From Demequina lutea (GTDB lineage: Bacteria > Actinomycetota > Actinomycetes > Actinomycetales > Demequinaceae): DNA of 64,000 nt. The translations under genes were made by a program, and so were the position numbers. Positions 16,159-24,707 of this stretch are shown here, in pieces (position 1 is the stretch's first letter; each line of letters opens with the position of its first letter). Location of the stretch: contig NZ_JACBZO010000001.1 in NCBI RefSeq assembly GCF_013409005.1, positions 992,001-1,056,000 on the forward strand. Reading direction: 5' to 3'. The notes under the pieces are model-generated. The model was given only the letters and a program-made list of their open reading frames with translations. It ran no database searches and was not told the origin of the DNA.

Positions 16159-17121
16159 CTAAACCCCCACAGCAACCCGCCCAAGCCCTGCCATCTCCGA
16201 CGCACACGCATTGCCACCAGTACACGCAAACCCCACAACACCGGGCCGCGACGCGTCGGCCAGCGCCCCGGCCAAGCCTCCAGCCCCGGCGCCCTCGCAC
16301 AACGTGTGTGCCGCGGTCGCCATGAGCGACATCGCGTGGCGCAGATCGTCGTCCGAGACCAGCAGGAAGTCGTCGAGCCGCTCGCGCATGATGGACTGCG
16401 GGAGTTCAAATCCGGAGCCAGTAGCGAGCCCAGCAGCAAAGGTGTGGGCCTCCACGGTCTTCACGGTGCCGGACCTCCACGAGTCGTAGGCGGCGGATGC
16501 GCCCTCGGCCTGCACGCCCACCACGCGGGTATGAGGAGCGATCGCGTCGCGCACCAGCAGCGCCCCTGCGAGCCCCGATCCGGAGCCGACGGGCACGTAC
16601 AGGGTCTCGATCTCGGGATGCGCTTGGAGCAACTCCAAGTACACGGTCCCGTGGCCGTAGACGATGGCGGGCGTGTTGCCGGGGTTCACAAAGTGCAGGC
16701 CGTCGCGCGCGGCGAGTCCCACCGCGAAGTCCGCGGCCTGGGCCATGTCCGCGCCCTCGAGCACGGCGCGGGCGCCCCAGGCGCGCACGGCATCCACCTT
16801 TTCAGCCGGGGTGCTGCGGGGCATCACGATGGTGGCCGCGACGCCAGAACGGGCGGCGGCGTAAGCCAGCGACTGCGCGTGGTTGCCGGTAGACACCGTG
16901 ATGAGGCCCGCGGCGCGCTCGGCGGGGGAGAGCGTGGCGAGCAGGTTGAGCCCGCCGCGCACCTTGAACGCGCCGGTGGGCTGCACGTTCTCGTGCTTGA
17001 CGATGGCGTGCGAGCCGATGGCCGCATCCAGCACTGGGTACGACCACGCCGGGGTGGGGGGCAGGAGGTCGCGCAGGCGCGCTGCCGCCGCGTAGACCCC
17101 GTCGATCGTGAGCTTCTCCAT
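16159..17121 (-). CDS. PLP-dependent threonine/serine dehydratase-like enzyme
   Basis: A 320-residue fold-type II PLP enzyme. The Schiff-base lysine lies in PTGAFKVRGGLN, the substrate loop is STGNHAQSLA, and the phosphate-binding glycine loop is VGSGSGLAG. There is no C-terminal ACT domain, so it resembles catabolic threonine or serine dehydratases or serine racemase rather than the feedback-regulated ilvA enzyme. The ATG at 17121 is chosen for the ggag just upstream; an alternative seven codons earlier exists. It is divergent from a LysR regulator across 84 bases, the usual layout for a regulator and its target. Confidence 0.85.
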   Translation of the reverse strand: MEKLTIDGVYAAAARLRDLLPPTPAWSYPVLDAAIGSHAIVKHENVQPTGAFKVRGGLNLLATLSPAERAAGLITVSTGNHAQSLAYAAARSGVAATIVMPRSTPAEKVDAVRAWGARAVLEGADMAQAADFAVGLAARDGLHFVNPGNTPAIVYGHGTVYLELLQAHPEIETLYVPVGSGSGLAGALLVRDAIAPHTRVVGVQAEGASAAYDSWRSGTVKTVEAHTFAAGLATGSGFELPQSIMRERLDDFLLVSDDDLRHAMSLMATAAHTLCEGAGAGGLAGALADASRPGVVGFACTGGNACASEMAGLGRVAVGV

Positions 17122-17164
17122 ACTCCGATGGTCGCTCACCACCCATGCATCGGTCTAGTGAATG

Positions 17165-17177
17165 TTATCGACCATAA
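17165..17177. promoter_or_regulatory. candidate LysR-type box between divergent genes
   Basis: TTATCGACCATAA fits the T-N11-A pattern with dyad arms TTAT and ATAA. It lies about 30 bases before the lysR ATG and 44 bases before the dehydratase ATG. A second small dyad (CATC-gatat-GATG) lies between it and the lysR start. Confidence 0.5.
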
Positions 17178-17205
17178 CCATTGACGCCATCGATATGATG
17201 GAGAC

Positions 17206-18147
17206 ATGATCGATGTCAACAGGCTCCAGGTACTCGTGGCGTTGGCCAAATACGGCACCGCATCGGCGGCCGCAGAGGCCCTCCACTACAGCCAACCCAC
17301 CGTGTCTCACCACCTCAAGCGCCTCGAGGCCGAGACGGGCGCGGTGCTCGTCAGGCGCGTCGGCCGAGGGCTCGTGCTCACCGAGGAGGGCGTCCGCCTT
17401 GCCGCCCGCGGCGAGGAGATCCTCGGCCTCATGTCGCGCGCCAGCACCGAGCTGGCGTCGTCGATTTCCCTGCAGAGCGGCCACGTGCGGCTGGCCATCT
17501 TCCCCTCGGGGATGGCCACGCTCGCCCCCCGCATCGTCACCGAACTGCACTCGCGCCACCCTGGCCTGGAACTCGACGTGGTCGAAGCCGAGCCCCCCGA
17601 GGCCGAGGCCCTCCTCATCGCGGGCGAGGTGGACCTCGCGGTGACGTTCACCTACGCAGGGCAGCAATGTTCCGACGCGGTGACCTCCCAGGTGCTGGGG
17701 GAGGACCCTCTCTACTTGGTGACGCCGCCTGCGCGCTATCCCAAGAGCCTGGTGACGCTCACCGACCTGGCGGGCTTCGAGGACGACGACTGGCTCGCCG
17801 GATGCGAGCGCTGCCGCGTGTACCTGGTGAGTGCTTGCGATCGTGCGGGCTTCGCACCCAAGATCCGCTTCGCCTCCGACGATTACGTGGCCGCCCAGTC
17901 GCTCATCGCCGTGGGCCACGGGGTGACGATGCTTCCCGGACTGGCGCTCGCGGCCCACCGCCACCCTGACGTCGAGGTGACGCGCGTCGAAGGCGCGGTG
18001 CGCTCGGTGCGACTGCTCTCGCTCGGCAGGCCCCCGCTACCGCCCGCGCTGGACGCGGCAAGCGCGGTGGTGCGCCACGTGGTGGCCGACGTCGTGCCCC
18101 TCGCCGACGGTTCCAGGGACTCAGAACTGGCCGTCTTTCCTGCATAG
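17206..18147 (+). CDS. LysR family transcriptional regulator
   Basis: A 313-residue LTTR. The N-terminal winged helix-turn-helix is clear (LQVLVALAKYGTASAAAEAL, then HYSQPTVSHHLKRLE and LVRRVGRGLVLTEEG), followed by the effector domain beginning at about residue 90 with GHVRLAIFPSG. Two cysteines close together in WLAGCERCRVYLV could be ligand- or redox-related. It is divergently transcribed from the dehydratase gene, which it probably controls along with itself. The inducer is unknown. The best ribosome-binding site (ggag) is only two bases from the ATG, so translation could be leaderless. Confidence 0.92.
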   Translation: MIDVNRLQVLVALAKYGTASAAAEALHYSQPTVSHHLKRLEAETGAVLVRRVGRGLVLTEEGVRLAARGEEILGLMSRASTELASSISLQSGHVRLAIFPSGMATLAPRIVTELHSRHPGLELDVVEAEPPEAEALLIAGEVDLAVTFTYAGQQCSDAVTSQVLGEDPLYLVTPPARYPKSLVTLTDLAGFEDDDWLAGCERCRVYLVSACDRAGFAPKIRFASDDYVAAQSLIAVGHGVTMLPGLALAAHRHPDVEVTRVEGAVRSVRLLSLGRPPLPPALDAASAVVRHVVADVVPLADGSRDSELAVFPA

Positions 18148-18209
18148 TCCCGGGTTTTCTGGGAGAACGGTCCCCCTTCTTGGCCGCATCACACCCCTAC
18201 GGTTGTGCC

Positions 18210-18422
18210 ATGCCCGCGACTCTCGCGACCATTTTCCCCGTGGTACCCCATCCGCTTCCGGCGAGCGCGGAGTTGCGGGCTGCAATCGTTGCCAACCCCG
18301 TGTTTGGCGAGTAGTTCTCAGATCACATGGCGCGCGCCATGTGGCGCGAGGGTGAGGGGCGGACCGACCGCAGGGTCGAGGCGCCGCGCCGCTGCCCATC
18401 CACCCCGCCGCCGCTCAGTGCG
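18210..18422 (+). pseudogene. decayed N-terminal fragment of an ilvE-like aminotransferase
   Basis: A reading that begins ATG and runs FPVVPHPLPASAELRA, then VANPVFGE, meets TAG at 18312. It then continues in the same frame as FSDHMARAMW and TDRRVEA. After a one-base shift it reads PLPIHPAAAQC. This parallels the first 65 residues of the two intact IlvE proteins in the window (HPSPATEAERI, FGMSFTDHMARITW, DRRIEPYGPIPMDPAA). The rest of the gene is missing: within 50 bases comes the next gene. It is a third, dead copy of the family, carrying a stop, a frameshift and a large 3' deletion. Confidence 0.8.
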
Positions 18423-18467
18423 TGTGGTCACCTCTCGCGCGAACCGTGACCGTGGCATCATGAGCAG

Positions 18468-18818
18468 ATGCCCATGAAGTGGTTCGGCGCGACCCTCGTC
18501 TTTTTTGCCGAGCTCGGCATGCTCGCGGGGCTCGCGTGGTGGGGCTTTCATGCGGCCGACGGCGTGGCCGCGTGGCTGCTCGCCGTGGCGCTGCCGTCCG
18601 TTGCCGTCACGCTGTGGGGGCAGTTCCTTGCGCCCAAGGCGCCCCGCAGGCTCAAAGGGATCATGCTGCCGTTTATGCGGCTCAACGTCCTGCTGCTCGG
18701 CGCCCTCGCCGCCTACCTGGCCGGCGCCGTCGCCCTCGGACTCGCGACCGCCGTGTGCGCCATCATCGGTACGGCCATGGCGGGGGACCTGGTCACTACG
18801 CCACCGGCGCGGGTCTGA
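18468..18818 (+). CDS. YrdB family (DUF2568) membrane protein
   Basis: A 116-residue protein with four hydrophobic helices. It carries the family signature ELGMLAGLAWWGFH in the first helix and TLWGQFLAPKAPRRL between helices two and three. Function unknown in the family. It starts shortly after the ilvE relic, and two in-frame ATGs (18468 and 18474) are possible. It stands alone; the next gene begins 31 bases downstream. Confidence 0.85.
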   Translation: MPMKWFGATLVFFAELGMLAGLAWWGFHAADGVAAWLLAVALPSVAVTLWGQFLAPKAPRRLKGIMLPFMRLNVLLLGALAAYLAGAVALGLATAVCAIIGTAMAGDLVTTPPARV

Positions 18819-18849
18819 CGATGTGGCGCCGGCGCGCTAGCGCCTCATC

Positions 18850-19683
18850 ATGATCCTCAACCTCCTGGACGTCCCAAACGGCACCGTCAGGTGGTACGAC
18901 GGGGGCCCCGCCGACGCCCCCATCTCGGCGATGTGGCATCATGGCACCCCCAACGTCGGAGAGCCGCCCGTCCCACTCCTCGAGGCATCGGCCGCGCGTG
19001 GCATCCGCTGGCTCGGCTTCGATCGGCCCGACTACGGAGGCTCGACCGCCGTGGATGGACGCGGGGTTTCCGACGCGGCAGACCTGGCCGCGCGCGTCGC
19101 CGATGCCGCAGGCGTGGACACTTTCGCGGCCGTGGGGCACTCGGGCGGAGGACCGCACGCGCTCGCTTGCGCGGCGCTCCTTGGCGACCGTGTGACGTCG
19201 GTGGTGTCGATCAGTGGGCTCGCACCCTTCGACGCGAAGGGGCTCGACTGGTTTGCGGGAATGCATCCCGGCGGCGCCAAGGAGTTGCGCGCGGCGATGC
19301 ACGGGCCGTCGAACCTCCACACGCTGTTGGCCGCGTCCGAGTTTGACCCGGAGATGTTCACCCCGGCGGATACGTTGGCGCTCGCGGGCGAGTGGTCGTG
19401 GTTCAACGGCATCGCCGCGGAGGGCGTCTCGCGCGGCCTTGGCAGCATGACGGCGGACGACGTGGCGTACGTCAAGGAGTGGGGCTTTTCGCTCGACACG
19501 ATCGCGTCCCCTGCGCTCTTTGTGCACGGCACGGACGACCGCATCGTCCCCCTGAGCCACGGCCGCTGGAATGCGGTCGCGACGCCTGGAGCGGTGCTGT
19601 GGGAGAGGCCGGGAGACGGGCACATCTCGGTGATGAGTGCGGGCGTCGAGATCCTCGACTGGCTCGTCGGCACTCTCGCCTAG
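18850..19683 (+). CDS. alpha/beta-fold hydrolase (copy B of a duplicated pair)
   Basis: 277 residues, the same length as the hydrolase at 7374 and alignable with it end to end without visible gaps. Shared blocks include MWHHGTPN(I/V)GEPP, LLEASA, GIRWLGFDRP, VGHSGGGPHALAC (nucleophile Ser in GHSGGG), EFDPEMFT and HGRWNA. Catalytic acid and histidine are in FVHGTDDRIVP and GDGHISVM. Substrate unknown. The duplication is dispersed (11 kb apart) and diverged. As with copy A, a TAG-type box lies close to the ATG and no Shine-Dalgarno site is seen. Confidence 0.87.
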   Translation: MILNLLDVPNGTVRWYDGGPADAPISAMWHHGTPNVGEPPVPLLEASAARGIRWLGFDRPDYGGSTAVDGRGVSDAADLAARVADAAGVDTFAAVGHSGGGPHALACAALLGDRVTSVVSISGLAPFDAKGLDWFAGMHPGGAKELRAAMHGPSNLHTLLAASEFDPEMFTPADTLALAGEWSWFNGIAAEGVSRGLGSMTADDVAYVKEWGFSLDTIASPALFVHGTDDRIVPLSHGRWNAVATPGAVLWERPGDGHISVMSAGVEILDWLVGTLA

Positions 19684-19732
19684 CGGCGCGCCCCCGATTG
19701 CGACCGTCACACCCGCAGGAGATGATGCCTAG

Positions 19733-20350
19733 GTGATGAACCTCGACTCCCTGAAGCCAGCCGAGCGCGTGGCGTTCGCCGATGCCGTGCTCGAACGCAT
19801 CGGCGGCGATCCCTTCGGCACGGTGCCCAAGCGCGAGTTGGACATCGCGCTCTTCAGCGGCCTCGTGGCGGCGGGGTACCTCGACGCGGACGAGTCCCAG
19901 TTCTCGATGGCTCGCAAGCTGGGCATCACGCCCACGCGTGTGCGGGCGCTCATGTACGCGTATCGCCTGGCACGCGCCGACGGCGGGGGAGACCTTGCCG
20001 CGATCCTCGCCCACGTGCGTGTGGTGAGCATCGACGCGGCGGGAGACGCGGTGCTCAACGTAGAGGACGCCTTTGCGCGCGACGCGTTCGTCGCCAGGCT
20101 CAAGGACCTCGACGTCTACACCGACGGCTCGTTCAACCGCGAACGCATCACCGTCACCACGGACGTGTTTATGGCGGCGCTCGACGACGCCTTCGGGAGG
20201 GACGGCGAACGCATTCGCGCCGTGATCGAGGATCGCCTCGCGGCGCGCGGCCGCGACGGGCGCTTGCGGTTCGTCGGAGACCTTGGCAAGAAGCTGATCG
20301 GGGAAGCCGCCGGAGTCACTCTCAAAGCACTCTTGGCGGCAGCCACGTAG
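19733..20350 (+). CDS. hypothetical protein with helix-turn-helix-like segment
   Basis: A 205-residue soluble protein not recognised. It is largely helical and Ala/Asp/Arg-rich. FSMARKLGITPTRVRALMYAYRLARA (about residues 59-84) has the pattern of a helix-turn-helix, and the C-terminal third (IRAVIEDRLAARGRDGRLRF, GEAAGVTLKALL) is amphipathic helix. GTG 19733 and ATG 19736 are adjacent starts, with aggag 11 bases before the first. It could be a DNA-binding or structural protein; neighbours (a hydrolase and ilvE paralogue) give no clue. Confidence 0.6.
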   Translation: MMNLDSLKPAERVAFADAVLERIGGDPFGTVPKRELDIALFSGLVAAGYLDADESQFSMARKLGITPTRVRALMYAYRLARADGGGDLAAILAHVRVVSIDAAGDAVLNVEDAFARDAFVARLKDLDVYTDGSFNRERITVTTDVFMAALDDAFGRDGERIRAVIEDRLAARGRDGRLRFVGDLGKKLIGEAAGVTLKALLAAAT

Positions 20351-20393
20351 GCGCCACTTGCGCAGGTAAGGTGGCGGAATGGAGGCTCAGCCG

Positions 20394-21476
20394 ATGACAC
20401 ATTCATTCGCGGTGACGCGCAATCCCAGCCCAGCATCGGACGCGGATCGCGCCCGGCTGATGGACTCGCCGCCGTTCGGCACCGTGTTCACCGACCACAT
20501 TGCCAAGGCCACCTGGACGCTCAAGGGGGGCTGGGGCGACCACCGCGTGGAACCCTTTGCCGACCTGGTGCTCCACCCCGCCGCCCTGGTGCTGCACTAC
20601 GGGCAGCAGGTGTTCGAGGGCCTCAAGGCGTACCGCTGGGCCGATGGCTCCGTGCACCTGTTCCGCCCCGCAGCCAACGCAGTGAGGTTCGCCGCATCGG
20701 CCAGCCGCCTCGCGTTGCCAGAGCTCCCCGAGGAGGACTTCCTGGCCTCGCTCGCGGCCCTGCTGAGCGTCGACGCACAGTGGGTCCCTGGAGCACCCGA
20801 GAGCAGCCTGTATCTGCGTCCCACCATGATCGCCACCGAGGCCTGCCTTGGAGTGCGACCCTCCCACACGGTCGAGTACCTGCTGATGGCCTCGCCGGTA
20901 GGCGCGTACTTCTCCGGCGGCGTCCAGCCCGTCTCGATCTGGGTCGCGCAGGGCTACCACCGCGCGGGTGCAGGCGGCACCGGCCAGGCCAAGACCGCGG
21001 GCAACTATGCCGCGTCGATGCTTCCCCAGCAGCAGGCCCAAGACAACGGTTGCGGCCAGGTCCTCTTCCTGGATGCCAAGGAAGACAAGTACATCGAGGA
21101 GCTGGGCGGCATGAACCTCTTCGCGGTGCTGAAGGACGGTTCGATCCTCACGCCGCGCCTCACCGGCACCATCCTTGAGGGTGTTACTCGCGACGCGGTC
21201 ATCACGCTCTTGCAGGATGCGGGGCACAAGGTGATCGAGCGCGACATCGAACTCGAGGAACTGCGTAAAGGAGTGTCCTCGGGCGACGTGGACGAGATCT
21301 TCGCGTGCGGCACCGCCGCGGTCATTACTCCCGTGGGTCGCCTTGTGTCACCCGACTTCGACTACACGGTCGGCTCGGGGCACTCTGGCGATGTGACCAT
21401 GGCGCTGCGTGAGCGGCTCACGGGGATTCAGTACGGCCGAGTTTCGGATACACACGGCTGGATGAGGACCGTCTAG
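20394..21476 (+). CDS. ilvE: branched-chain aminotransferase paralogue
   Basis: 360 residues, colinear with the ilvE product at 1392: FTDHIAKATW, LHYGQQVFEGLKAYRWADGS, SSLYLRPTMI, the PLP lysine in GQAKTAGNYAAS, EELGGMNLFAV, EIFACGTAAVITPVGR and a shared end TGIQYGRVSDTHGWM. All catalytic motifs remain, so it should be an active fold-type IV aminotransferase, perhaps with different substrate preference or regulation. The ATG at 20394 is preceded by ggagg at eight bases; a start five codons earlier would place that site inside the gene. It lies about 2 kb after the decayed third copy. Confidence 0.92.
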   Translation: MTHSFAVTRNPSPASDADRARLMDSPPFGTVFTDHIAKATWTLKGGWGDHRVEPFADLVLHPAALVLHYGQQVFEGLKAYRWADGSVHLFRPAANAVRFAASASRLALPELPEEDFLASLAALLSVDAQWVPGAPESSLYLRPTMIATEACLGVRPSHTVEYLLMASPVGAYFSGGVQPVSIWVAQGYHRAGAGGTGQAKTAGNYAASMLPQQQAQDNGCGQVLFLDAKEDKYIEELGGMNLFAVLKDGSILTPRLTGTILEGVTRDAVITLLQDAGHKVIERDIELEELRKGVSSGDVDEIFACGTAAVITPVGRLVSPDFDYTVGSGHSGDVTMALRERLTGIQYGRVSDTHGWMRTV

Positions 21477-21491
21477 GGCCACAAATCCCTC

Positions 21492-21515
21492 GTAACTTAC
21501 GGGCCCGTAGTTTAC
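21492..21515. promoter_or_regulatory. palindromic operator in front of fadD
   Basis: A 24-bp imperfect palindrome, GTAACTTACGGG and CCCGTAGTTTAC (10 of 12 positions pair), with the perfect 12-bp core TACGGGCCCGTA. Its right arm overlaps the candidate -10 box TACAAT. The size and symmetry suit a TetR-family repressor such as those controlling fatty-acid degradation genes in actinobacteria. No such regulator is encoded nearby. Confidence 0.65.
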
Positions 21516-21518
21516 AAT
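21513..21518 (+). promoter_or_regulatory. -10 box of a probably leaderless fadD transcript
   Basis: TACAAT ends seven bases before the fadD ATG, so transcription would start at or next to the A of the start codon. No Shine-Dalgarno sequence is present (the spacer is ttgtt-rich), which agrees with a leaderless mRNA, common in actinobacteria. Confidence 0.6.
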
Positions 21519-21524
21519 TTTGTT

Positions 21525-23336
21525 ATGACTCGCATCGTGCTGTCGTCGCCCGGTTTGGCAGTCATTCCCAAGGGAATGCACGTGGCCGCCATGCTCGCCG
21601 AGCGGGTCGCGGCGGACCCCTTGCGCGCCTTCGCCGAGGTCAAGGATGAGCACGGCTCTTGGTCGATGGTGACCCTGATCGAGTTCAACACGAGCGTCCG
21701 CGCCGTCGCCAAGGGACTGATGGCCTCCGGGGTTCAGCGGGGCGACCGCGTCGGCATCGTGGGCGAGACCCGCATCGAGTGGTCGGTCATGGACTTCGCG
21801 ATTCTCGCCGCCGGGGCAGTGACGGTGCCGATCTACCCCTCGTCCTCTCAGTCGCAATTCGCGTGGATCATCGCCGATGCTGGCATCCACCTTGTCGCCG
21901 CGGAAAGGGCGGAGACCCGCGAAACCCTCGCCGCTCTGGAGGCCGCTCCCGCGCTCGTTGGCCTCGACAAGGCCGCGATGGACGAGCTCGCGCTCCTGGG
22001 CCAGATCATCTCCGATGCGGAGCTCGACGCGCGCACCAAAGACGTCACGGTCGAGGACCTTGCCACCATCATTTACACGTCGGGCACCACGGGCAGGCCC
22101 AAGGGGGCGATGCTGACGCACGGCAACCTCGTGGAGCACTCCAAGAACGTCGAGCTCGACCCCGACTTCGGGGGCTTCGTGCGCGGCGAGACGCGCGTGC
22201 TGCTGTTCCTCCCGCTCGCCCACGTGTTTGCCCGCTTCGTCATGCTGGTCGCGCTGGGCTCGGGCGCCGTGATCGGCTACGCGCCCTCCCACAAGACGCT
22301 CGCGGCCGACCTCAAGAGTTTCCGTCCCACCTGGATGCCCCTGGTGCCCCGCGTGCTCGAGACCATCTACAACCGCGCGGACACGTCGATGACGGGCGTA
22401 CGCAAGACGCTCTTCCGCTGGTCAGCCAAGGTGTCGAGGGAAAAGTCGAGGGCGCGAGACGAGGGCACTCACAGGGCCACGCTCGGGCTGCGCTTCGCGA
22501 TCGCCGACAAGCTGGTGTTGGGCAAGATCCGCGAGCTTCTTGGCGGCCAGATGGCCTACTTCCTGTCGGGCGGCGCCAAGCTGACGCCCGAGGTGGGGCA
22601 CTTCTTCCGCGGGCTTGGCGTCGAGGTGCTACAGGGTTACGGCCTGACCGAGACCACGGCGGCGCACTCGGGGTCACCCGACAAGACGGGCATCATGGGC
22701 ACCGTGGGCAAGCCCATTGCAGGAGGCATGCTCACCCTGGCCGACGACGGCGAGATCCTCACCAAGGGCGCCAACACCTTCGCCGGCTACTGGAACGCGC
22801 CCGAGGCGACTGCGGAGGTCATGCGCGACGGCTGGTTCGCCACCGGCGACCTGGGCGAGATTCGCGACGGGGCGCTCAGCATCGTCGGCCGCAAGAAGGA
22901 GCTCCTCGTCCTGTCGTCGGGCAAGAATGTGCAGCCCGCCATGCTCGAGGACGCGATGCGTTCGCACCCCGCCATCCAGGACACCGTGGTGGTGGGCGAG
23001 GGACGGCACTTCGTGTCCGCCCTAGTAGCGCTGGACGAGGCGCTGCTCGCCGCGTGGCTGACCGCGCACAAGCTCCCCGAGATGGGCGTCGAGGAGGCCT
23101 CGATGAATGAGCGCGTGCGCGAACTCGTGGGCCGCGCCATCGCGGCGGCGAATGAGCACGTGTCCCGCGCGGAGGCGATCAAGGAGTACCGGATTCTGCC
23201 CCGCGGGTTTTCCGAGGCCCGCGAGGAGATGACCGCGTCACTCAAGATCCGCCGCGACGTGGTGATCACGCACTTCGCCGACGTGGTCGAGGAGATATAC
23301 TCCCGAGCCATGCCGACGGCGACTGAATCGGTGTAG
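21525..23336 (+). CDS. fadD: long-chain fatty acid-CoA ligase (AMP-forming)
   Basis: A 603-residue ANL-superfamily enzyme of the FadD15 type, activating fatty acids with ATP and CoA. Motifs: P-loop IIYTSGTTGRPKGAML, FLPLAHVFARF, the A5 segment LQGYGLTETTAAHSG, the ATP-binding GWFATGDLGEI, GRKKELLVLSSGKNV (hinge and A8) and a C-terminal lysine in MTASLKIRRDVV. Cytosolic or membrane-associated. The ATG has no Shine-Dalgarno site and sits at the expected transcription start, so it is probably leaderless and controlled through the palindrome upstream. It stands alone. Confidence 0.93.
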   Translation: MTRIVLSSPGLAVIPKGMHVAAMLAERVAADPLRAFAEVKDEHGSWSMVTLIEFNTSVRAVAKGLMASGVQRGDRVGIVGETRIEWSVMDFAILAAGAVTVPIYPSSSQSQFAWIIADAGIHLVAAERAETRETLAALEAAPALVGLDKAAMDELALLGQIISDAELDARTKDVTVEDLATIIYTSGTTGRPKGAMLTHGNLVEHSKNVELDPDFGGFVRGETRVLLFLPLAHVFARFVMLVALGSGAVIGYAPSHKTLAADLKSFRPTWMPLVPRVLETIYNRADTSMTGVRKTLFRWSAKVSREKSRARDEGTHRATLGLRFAIADKLVLGKIRELLGGQMAYFLSGGAKLTPEVGHFFRGLGVEVLQGYGLTETTAAHSGSPDKTGIMGTVGKPIAGGMLTLADDGEILTKGANTFAGYWNAPEATAEVMRDGWFATGDLGEIRDGALSIVGRKKELLVLSSGKNVQPAMLEDAMRSHPAIQDTVVVGEGRHFVSALVALDEALLAAWLTAHKLPEMGVEEASMNERVRELVGRAIAAANEHVSRAEAIKEYRILPRGFSEAREEMTASLKIRRDVVITHFADVVEEIYSRAMPTATESV

Positions 23337-23356
23337 CTCGCCGCTCACAAGTCGGT

Positions 23357-24628
23357 CTAGGTCTGGTTCACCGGCACGACGGTGACGTGCGGCGCGGCGG
23401 CCAGGTCGGCACCGAGATCGGCATCCACGCGCAGGGCCTCGCCCTCGTTCTCGCCGCGGGCCACGTAGGTGATCCTGGTGTTCTCGAGCAGCTCGACCGT
23501 GACGCTCGACCGCGTCAGCCACGGATTTTTGCGGCGCAGATCGAGGGCCTCGCGGTGGGCCTCAAGCACGCGCGCCGCGTCGGCAGCGGAGGCCCAATCG
23601 GCAGGGGGTGTGGGCGGGTATTCGGGCCGCACGGCATCGTCGCCGCCGATGCGATCCTCCTTGACGCCCAGCGCGCCCACCTCGTCGCCGTAGTACACGA
23701 ATGGCGTGCCGGGCAGCGTCATGAGTAGCCACAGGGCCGCGATCGCACCATCGACGCCCACCTGCGAGGCGATGCGGGTGACGTCGTGATTGCCAACGAA
23801 CGTGGAAGGGGTGAAGGCCTCGCAAAACTCAAGGTGGCGCGTGAGGGTCCAGTCAAGCTCGAAGAAGTTGCGGTTCGCGATCGAGCTCCAGAGCGACTTC
23901 CACAGTTCGTACTGCGTGACGCTGTCGACCGTGCTCGCCGCGGCGATCGCGGCGTAGTCGCCGTGGATCACCTCGGCCAGGAACCAGGCGTCGGGGTGGG
24001 AGGCGCGCGTGCGTCCCAGGACATCGGCCCAGAAGTCGTTCGGGACCGCATAGGCGGCGTCGAGGCGCCACGAGGTGGCCCCGAGGCCGAGCCAGTGCAT
24101 CATGACCTCGGCCGTGTAGGCGCGCACCTCCTCGGCGTCGTGCCTGAGGGTGATGAGGCCGCCATGGCCCTCAAACACGTGCGCCGATGCCGTGCCGTCG
24201 GCCGCGTGGTCGACACGCACGCGCTTGGCGCCGGGGGAGTCGGGCCCGTTGGCCAGCGCGTCAAGAACCCACGGATGCTGGTCGCCCACGTGGTTGAAGA
24301 CGCCATCGAGGGCCAGGTGCATTCCGCGTGCCGCACACGCCGCGGCGAGCGCGTCGAAGTCCGCCTCGGTGCCAAGGCGCGGGTCGATCGCGAGGTGGTC
24401 GAGCGTGTCGTAGCCGTGACTCGACGAGCGGAAGATCGGGCCGAGCAGCAGACCCTCGAAGCCGAGGTCCGCCGCGTAGTCGAGCCACGGGATGAGCGAC
24501 GTCAGGGTGCGGGTGGGTGCCGCTGGAGCGGATGCCGCACCGCCATCGGGCCGGATCGTGGCGCCAAGGAACCCGAGGGGGTAGACGTGCCACCACACAA
24601 CCTGTGCCTGATGCCGCACGCGAGCCAC
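23357..24628 (-). CDS. GH13 alpha-amylase family enzyme
   Basis: A 423-residue intracellular glycoside hydrolase of family 13. The four conserved regions are visible: LALDGVFNHVG (region I), SWRLDAAYAVP with the nucleophile Asp, WFLAEVIHGD with the acid/base Glu, and FVGNHDVTR with the third carboxylate. It has no signal peptide and no extra carbohydrate-binding module, and is shorter than secreted amylases. It resembles cytoplasmic maltodextrin- or glucoside-acting enzymes; the exact substrate cannot be told. Convergent with fadD, 20 bases between stops. Confidence 0.85.
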   Translation of the reverse strand: MARVRHQAQVVWWHVYPLGFLGATIRPDGGAASAPAAPTRTLTSLIPWLDYAADLGFEGLLLGPIFRSSSHGYDTLDHLAIDPRLGTEADFDALAAACAARGMHLALDGVFNHVGDQHPWVLDALANGPDSPGAKRVRVDHAADGTASAHVFEGHGGLITLRHDAEEVRAYTAEVMMHWLGLGATSWRLDAAYAVPNDFWADVLGRTRASHPDAWFLAEVIHGDYAAIAAASTVDSVTQYELWKSLWSSIANRNFFELDWTLTRHLEFCEAFTPSTFVGNHDVTRIASQVGVDGAIAALWLLMTLPGTPFVYYGDEVGALGVKEDRIGGDDAVRPEYPPTPPADWASAADAARVLEAHREALDLRRKNPWLTRSSVTVELLENTRITYVARGENEGEALRVDADLGADLAAAPHVTVVPVNQT

Positions 24629-24707
24629 CTTCCTGGGGTGTCACTCACTCTGGCATGACCGCGGGCGTGCTGCTGACACGAGCTCGCCGAGCTTGGTCGT
24701 GCGAGGT

